64,000 bases of DNA from Poecilobothrus nobilitatus. Its lineage: Eukaryota; Arthropoda; Insecta; Diptera; Dolichopodidae. The notes under the pieces were generated by a model. That model was not told the origin of the DNA. It was given only the letters and a program-made list of their open reading frames with translations, and ran no database searches. A program made the position numbers and the translations under genes. The DNA lies in contig OX352772.1 in the NCBI GenBank assembly GCA_947095535.1, forward strand, positions 182,894,240 to 182,958,239, read 5' to 3'. This document shows positions 58,121-64,000 of this stretch, one piece after another. The stretch's first letter is position 1, and every line of letters begins with the position of its first letter.

Positions 58121-59640
58121 CCCCCATCCTTTGTCTTGATGCTCCGACGAAGGTTTTGATTTGGTTACTACAAGTTTAGATTTATTTTTAATTTTAGAAA
58201 AAATGAAGATTGTAATAATTATTAGTACAAAACCATTAATTAATTGATATAAATATATTTAATACTAAATTATAAGTAGGATTTTTAATTTTAATTTCTT
58301 TAATTTCTTCTCTATTATTTTCTATTTCTTTTAAATTCTATTTCTTTTAATTCTTTTTCTTTTAATTCTTCAAAATTAGTTAAATAAACTATTTCCTTTT
58401 CAATTACTTTTGGCATAAGATATTGAAATACATTTTTATCATAGATTTTTTGAAATACAATCGTAAATACTTTGTTTTAAATACTAATTTTACAATTTTC
58501 GAATTTTATTAAACTATTTCTATGTAATTTCAAATTTTTATTACAATTTTGTGAAAATGATTAGTTATAGTTAATATTGTTTATTATTACAAGTCCCGTC
58601 ATTATTTCTTTTGTTAAATTTTGCATTTCACATTTACCTTCCTTAAAATTTAATATACATTCATCATTTAATTCAATTAGATTATTGTTTTGTTTATCTT
58701 TTACATCATTACTGTATATAATTTTTATATCATTTATTAGAATATTGTTTTTTTTAAGTGATACGGATTTATTATCAATGTTTTCAATAAAAACGATGAC
58801 TGTAATTTGGTCACTATAATATGCTACTGTTTATGCTTTGATATCTTGGAAAGTTTCTAGGTCATATATGAGTCTTAGTTCGTCTTCCGTTTAAAAATTG
58901 TTTGATAGGATGTTTAGTTTACTTGTTAAAACGATTTGTTCAATGTTGTTGATGTGGTCTATTTGGTTCGCTTGTTCGACAATTTTTATCTCTCTTTCTA
59001 AGTAGTTTATTTAAATACCATTTGTATAATTTGAAAAGATTTTAAAGATTAATTTTTGTTGATTATTTATGTGTTTGGTTATATTGTGAATTTGGTCGGA
59101 TAGTTGTTTGTTTATTTGTTTCGGTTATTAGTTGTGGTTGTTTTTAGATAGGTTGTCTATCGAGTTTTTTATAAGAATTTCGTCTTCATTGTCCATCTTG
59201 CTGTTAAGAATCTTAGACCTGTACAAACTATGTTAAGAAGTTCACGTTTATTGTTAGTAATGTCCCGATTAAAGTGTTGTCTTCGTAAATTATTGACAAT
59301 AATAATTGTCTTAATGGTTTGTTTCTGGAAGTGCACGGGAATTTATTTTTATTTTAGGTTTAACTGTAGGATTATTGTTATTTTGGTGTTATTTGAGTGT
59401 AGGATTATTGTTATTTTGTTTTTTTGTCGTTTTAAATGATGCTTATAGTATTTGCAACCGTTTGGGGTTATATGTTCTTCGTCTAAATGTTGAGCTATTA
59501 TTTTTCTAAATTTGTGATGAATTTCCCCTCCCATTATTTCTTTTATAAATTGTGGTCCTGTTTCTATATCTGTATCTTTTATTTAAAGTATTCTTTGTTT
59601 TATTTCGGGGTATTGGTAGAATTGCCACATATTTAAATGC
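58121..59640 (-). pseudogene. env-like gene (reverse strand) of the second errantivirus-type element
   Basis: Minus strand, from about 59195 down: heptad-like ectodomain text (KQINKQLSDQIHNITKHINN, YLEREIKIVEQANQIDHINN), a Cys-bearing stretch (ELNDECILNFKEGKCEM), and near 58225 a hydrophobic anchor (LINGFVLIIITIFIFSKI) followed by a basic tail ending just before the polypurine run. This is the layout of an errantivirus Env C-terminal half. 59349-59640 reads as a separate piece (ETGPQFIKEIMGGEIHHKF) I cannot assign. Several stops. Confidence 0.6.
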
Positions 59641-59693
59641 TCAGAGTAGGACAACCACCAAAAATATAGTATTGAAATAAAAAAATTCAGTAT

Positions 59694-59939
59694 TTATTTA
59701 TTTATATTAATATTACATATATAAATGTAATGCAATATTATTGAACCATCGGCTACCAAGGCCATTACAGGTTTTTATACTATTATTAAATTATATCCTA
59801 ATATTATTTATTTTGTTTATATTATATACTATATGTTTACAATATATTTGGTCGTAAGGGGGCTATGTAAAGAAAAAAACAGTTACGACCTGTGCAGGGA
59901 TCGAACCCACACTCGTATGCACTAGGCTACCGAAGCCCC
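59694..59939 (-). mobile_element. tRNA-derived SINE, family S2, second copy
   Basis: Same family as 52273-52545, with the B box on plus 59899-59909. About 25 bases between the A and B boxes are missing, which should weaken Pol III transcription. Target duplications aaaaattcagtat (59681-59693) and aaaaattaagtat (59940-59952) differ at one base. Confidence 0.85.
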
Positions 59940-60010
59940 AAAAATTAAGTATATTAGTAAATTAAAGATTTTTATTGATTTATTTTGCATAAATTTAGGT
60001 GAAAAATAAA

Positions 60011-60095
60011 AACAAATATAAGTTCAGACATAATCACATAATAAATAATAATATATTCATAGTATTTATTTATTATGTCTGAACTTATATTTGTT
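60011..60095. repeat. 24 bp perfect inverted repeat
   Basis: aacaaatataagttcagaca plus taat (60011-60034) is exactly inverted at 60072-60095. It lies at the end of hAT remnant 3 and disrupts its C-terminal reading. Confidence 0.8.
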
Positions 60096-60750
60096 ATCAT
60101 TTTTGCACATTTTAATAGTTCATAATCATTTTGTACAGTTTCAAAAAATTGTACGCAACTGCATTTCGAATTGCCGCTAATGAGTAGTTCTGCTTTAATA
60201 AGCTCAGCTGAACACCTATTTCTTTCACCAGTCCACTTATTGTTCATTATAGAAAATACACTTATTGTTCATTATAGAAATGATAATGATGCTGGTATGC
60301 TTAAAATATATGACAAAATTTTAAATAAATTATCATTTTCTGATGTTGTGTTTTTAAAAACAATATTCAATTTATCGGTGGTAGTACATTCTGTTTGCCA
60401 ATCAGATGCTTTGCTAATATATTTTAAATGTTCATTAATAAACACAACTTCTTCAAAAACTTTGTCCATGTATTATATTACAAATATTTAATCATTCAAC
60501 TATTTCAGCAAATATTTCGAAGTTTGGCAATTTTGTTAAAGAATTATCAACTTTGTTAAAGAGTTATCAATTTTTAATTTTGATAACATAACGATTACAG
60601 AATTTTCATCTTAATCAAATCTTGCTTCTACATAAAGACAAAGCTTTTTTATAAACATTTAAAAATTCGTTTTCAAATTGTTGTTTTTCATATAGAGATA
60701 AATCCTTAATTTTTCGCGCATAACTTTATATCCAAAAAATTTATTCTCAA
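60095..60750 (-). pseudogene. hAT transposase C-terminus, remnant 3
   Basis: Minus strand: YVEARFD and VIVMLSKLKIDNSLTKL near 60650-60560, FKILSYILSIPASLSF (about 60320-60275), then NNKWTGERNRCSAELIKAEL (60247 downward). The LSIPAS...W-x-ER-NR order is the hAT C-terminal signature. A small direct repeat (aatgaacaataagtg at 60241 and 60267 on the plus complement) breaks the join between the two. The Asn-Ala that normally follows LSIPxS is lost. Confidence 0.75.
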
Positions 60751-61013
60751 TTCTAGAAGTGAGTTGTTATTTCAAATCATTTAGAATCGTGTATAAGTCG
60801 ATAACTGTGGTATTGTTTTTTTCTAATAATTTTATCGACTTTTTAAAAATTGCAAGTATGTGATTGGCTAACAATGAATGTATCTCGATTTTAATTGGTA
60901 TTTCTTCACTAATTTACTGGTATGTATTTAGTCACTAATATTACTATGAAAATATGATGTTAATGCTGGCCGTAATAATCTTTCTACACAAGGTTGCAAT
61001 GATAATCATCGAA
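60751..61013. other. AT-rich spacer up to the duplication junction
   Basis: Nothing recognised. The junction with the second copy lies at about 61011-61014 (tcgaaaattgaaaatt). Confidence 0.5.
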
Positions 61014-63121
61014 AATTGAAAATTTGCTACTTTCAGACACCTTCAGTACACATTTTTCTTCAGCAAGGCATAAAAATTAAAGCTCCAGTAATATGTTTTT
61101 AATTATGTTAACGGTTTTTCTTAGTTATATTGGGTTCCGGACTTACAGCTCTTCAATATTGCAAAAAGTCGTATTTTCACATTTTTTCTTATATGAAATT
61201 TTAATTTTGGTGCAAGTCACTATTCTAAACAGTTTGTAATATCTTTTGCAATTGTGCGCTTTTAAAAACCGTTGGTTTACATTTTGCCTTATTTTTATAT
61301 GATTCTAATATTGATGGCGGTTCATGGTGGTTTAAAATAAAACCACGGTAATAACAAAAACGATATTAAGCTTAAGTTGCAACATTATAGTGCCAACCCA
61401 TTTCATGCCCACGTTTTCTTCGTATTCTTCGGGTTTTTTTTGTGTCATATCTCGAATTGATTTCTTTATTTCACTTTTTTTTATGTTTCAAATATTCATA
61501 TAATGTTTCAATATATTCAATATATTCAAATATTGAAGGTGTTCATGACGGTTCAAAGTAAAACCACAGTAAAAACAAAAACATATATAGTATTAACAAA
61601 AATAGTATTAATAAAAATACTTCACAACAAAGAAGAAAAAGTAAATTAAAGAAGGTACATATATTGTTTGAACTTTATTATCTATTTTAATACAAATAAA
61701 AATTTTAATTAATAACTGATCAGTTCAAATGAAAAGCTCAAAACTTAATATTTTATTCAATGGCTTAAAATTTAAAAAATATAAGAAAAAATACTCACCT
61801 GGTAATGACAAAATTTTTGCAACCAATTTAATGTCCAAAAATATTCTTCACAACTAACTCAATCGACCTTTTTTTTAAACAAATGTGAAACGTACGTTAA
61901 ATGCCTATTTTAACCGATTCACAAAATTTTAGCAGCATTTTAAAATAATTTTGTCCACAGAAATGACGATGGTCTACGCATTAAAATCTAATTATACAGA
62001 AAGTGATTTTAAATAGCTTTTTTTTAAGGATGTTTTAGTTTGGTTAAACTGTCCTTAACATTACTGTGCAATTTAATTAAGAATTATTTTCAAAATCACG
62101 AACATCAAAATTCATTAACATTTATTCTTTAAATACAGATTGAGTGAGAACACCTCATGGTAATGATTTTTTGGACGCGTAAGTTTCTGGTAAAAAAAAG
62201 GTCTGTTGCTTTTGTGTCTTCTTGAAAAGGTCCAAATTTTCTATAGTGGATTTATCTATTTAACTCATGATCCCAACCCTAAACTGTGGGGAAATTTTTG
62301 GATTTTTTTTTGTTTTATAGTTATTTACTTAAATAAACTAAGGAGGTCAAATAGAAAAATTCCTGAAAAAAAATGATTTTTCAAAGAAATTATATCATGC
62401 AGTTACTAACATGTAGCTAACCTAGTTTGGTATCAGCATCTACAATTTGTGACTTCCAGACGTTTGTAATAGTTATATCGATAATATTAGTAAATAAGTT
62501 ATAAAATTATAAAAAGTTTAATATTTAGAAAAAACACCTTATTGATTCTACAATTTCAAATTATTTTTATTACAAAGTTTTAAATTAAAACATATAAAAA
62601 TACAATATTTTTGAATGCATTTCGATCAACGAGATCATCTTTAGATCTAACACGATTACCTAATTTAATAATTAAAATTCAAAAATTATTATTGTTGACA
62701 AAATTTGACAAAAAGCAAATAAGGTCCACCAATACTTTTTGTTTATGTTTCTTTATTTGGTTATTTATTTAGTTATTTCAAACTATTAATTTTATAAAAA
62801 AATATATTCTAATATTAAAATACTTTTGAAATACATATTACGATTTTTTGTTAAAATACTGGTACATATGCAAATATTAAAAATGAAATTTTAAACACTT
62901 ATGTAATTTAAAATATTGAAATTCAAAAAGCTTATAAAAAGATTTGAAAAATTAAAAAAATAGTTAAATTAATAAGCAATTAAAAAACAAACAAAAAACA
63001 AAACTAAAATCAAAATATTGCAAATTACAAAAATATTAGAAAATTAAATTAGGAAATATTTAATTTGACAAATTCCAACTCTTTTTTAAATGTTATTAAG
63101 TTGGTTTCACATTTTGTCAGT

Positions 63122-63580
63122 CTGTTGTGGTGGCTTTGGATATTCAAAAGCTTTTGACCGAGTCTGGCATGATACTTTACTAGCAAAATGCAAAGTATTA
63201 GGTTTAGGTAGAGTCTTTTTAAAATGAATTGGGGATTTCCTTTCGAATCGAGTGATTCGGGTACTTCTCGATGGATACTCATCTGATAATTTTAAAATAA
63301 ATAATGGTGTCCCTCAGGGATCGATTTTATCTTCCACTCTTTTCTTAATATTTATCAATGACCTACTTTCAATAACCTACAATCGAATCCATAGTTTCGC
63401 AGGTGACAGCACCCTTGTAGCTTCCTATGAATTTCATAGCCGTTGTAACATTAAGCATCAGATTAATAGAACAACAAAAAGGTTCACTATCAGTGAATTA
63501 AATGATGATTTAGCCAAAATCCAAAAGTGCGGTGAAGCAAACAGAGTTGACTTCACACCAAAAAAACTCAATGCTGTTTA
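63122..63580 (+). pseudogene. LINE L1a RT fragment, duplicate
   Basis: Identical by eye to 56975-57433, including the FAGD change, so it arose by duplication of the region and not by separate retrotransposition. Confidence 0.88.
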
Positions 63581-63586
63581 ATAATT

Positions 63587-64000
63587 AAATTTTATATTTA
63601 ATAATTTAATTAAAAAAAACACAAATTTAAATTTGGACACAATTTATTGTTGTTTATTTATTATTATTATTATTTTTGACATATATATAACTTTTTATTA
63701 TTAATTTATTTAAAACACTTAATTCTAGCACTTAATTGAATTTACTAAACTGACTGACGATCACCAAAAGGTGAATGGGTGTTTTATACTATATTATCGC
63801 TGACTTTGCGTCTGCGGTATTTTATTAGAATATTGGGTAATTCGTGGGAACGGAAGTTGAATTAGCCAATATTTGAATAATTGTCTTTAATAATTTTATG
63901 CGAAAACTAATTATTTGAGTTTATATGAAATATTAAATATAATATGAATTTGGAGATAATTGTTTTCACATAAAATTTCAAAAAAATATTTTAATAAAAA
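63587..64000 (-). repeat. Reverse-strand LTR fragment, duplicate
   Basis: Second copy of the start of 57440-58120, cut by the window end. TATA and initiator motifs are retained (about 63749-63791). Confidence 0.7.

Larger units (their letters stand above)
61014..64000. repeat. Duplicated segment, copy 2 (runs off the window)
   Basis: Same sequence as 54867-57853. If the duplication is tandem, the DNA after 64000 should continue like 57854 onward (env relic, SINE S2, hAT remnant 3). Confidence 0.9.

Overview
This window is AT-rich nuclear DNA from an insect, most likely a brachyceran fly. I infer this from the mix of transposon families and from one host exon. Only one stretch looks like a conserved host gene: an internal coding exon at 46572-47415 (+) of a KLF6/KLF7-type Krueppel-like factor, the gene called luna in Drosophila. 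Its zinc-finger exon and first coding exon are not recognised here, so the window is best read as one exon inside very long, transposon-filled introns.

Layout. 1-510: piggyBac-like transposase remnant. 1793-19886: an errantivirus-type LTR retroelement with LTRs of about 600 bp, a tRNA-Leu-type primer site, decayed gag-pro-pol-env, a polypurine tract and signals for a spliced env message. Its integrase is split by about 10.35 kb of nested insertions (6729-17085): a reverse-strand LINE, a second gypsy/17.6-like gag-pol, a 3.4 kb repeat with 140 bp tandem units (itself split by a 0.9 kb insertion), and a LINE endonuclease scrap. 20100-22920: two reverse-strand LINEs. 23770-25745: second copy of the 3.4 kb repeat family. 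26590-44445: a cluster of three Penelope-like elements (RT plus GIY-YIG nuclease) interleaved with LINEs. The same Penelope-to-LINE junction occurs three times, and two Penelope copies carry the same 0.93 kb insertion that the third lacks. 39480-39830: hAT remnant. 42495-42758: a 115 bp-arm inverted repeat. 45620-46075: LINE scrap just upstream of the host exon.

47416-64000: downstream intron. It holds two unidentified coding-like relics, three tRNA-derived SINEs (two with clear target-site duplications, one of them inside a hAT transposase), two hAT remnants, and a reverse-strand errantivirus env plus 3' LTR. About 3 kb is duplicated without visible change (54867-57853 and 61014-64000, offset 6147); the second copy runs off the window.

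None of the transposon coding regions looks intact. The RNA elements, however, keep recognisable catalytic motifs, and nesting gives a relative order of insertion at several points. All calls were made by reading the sequence, without database searches.
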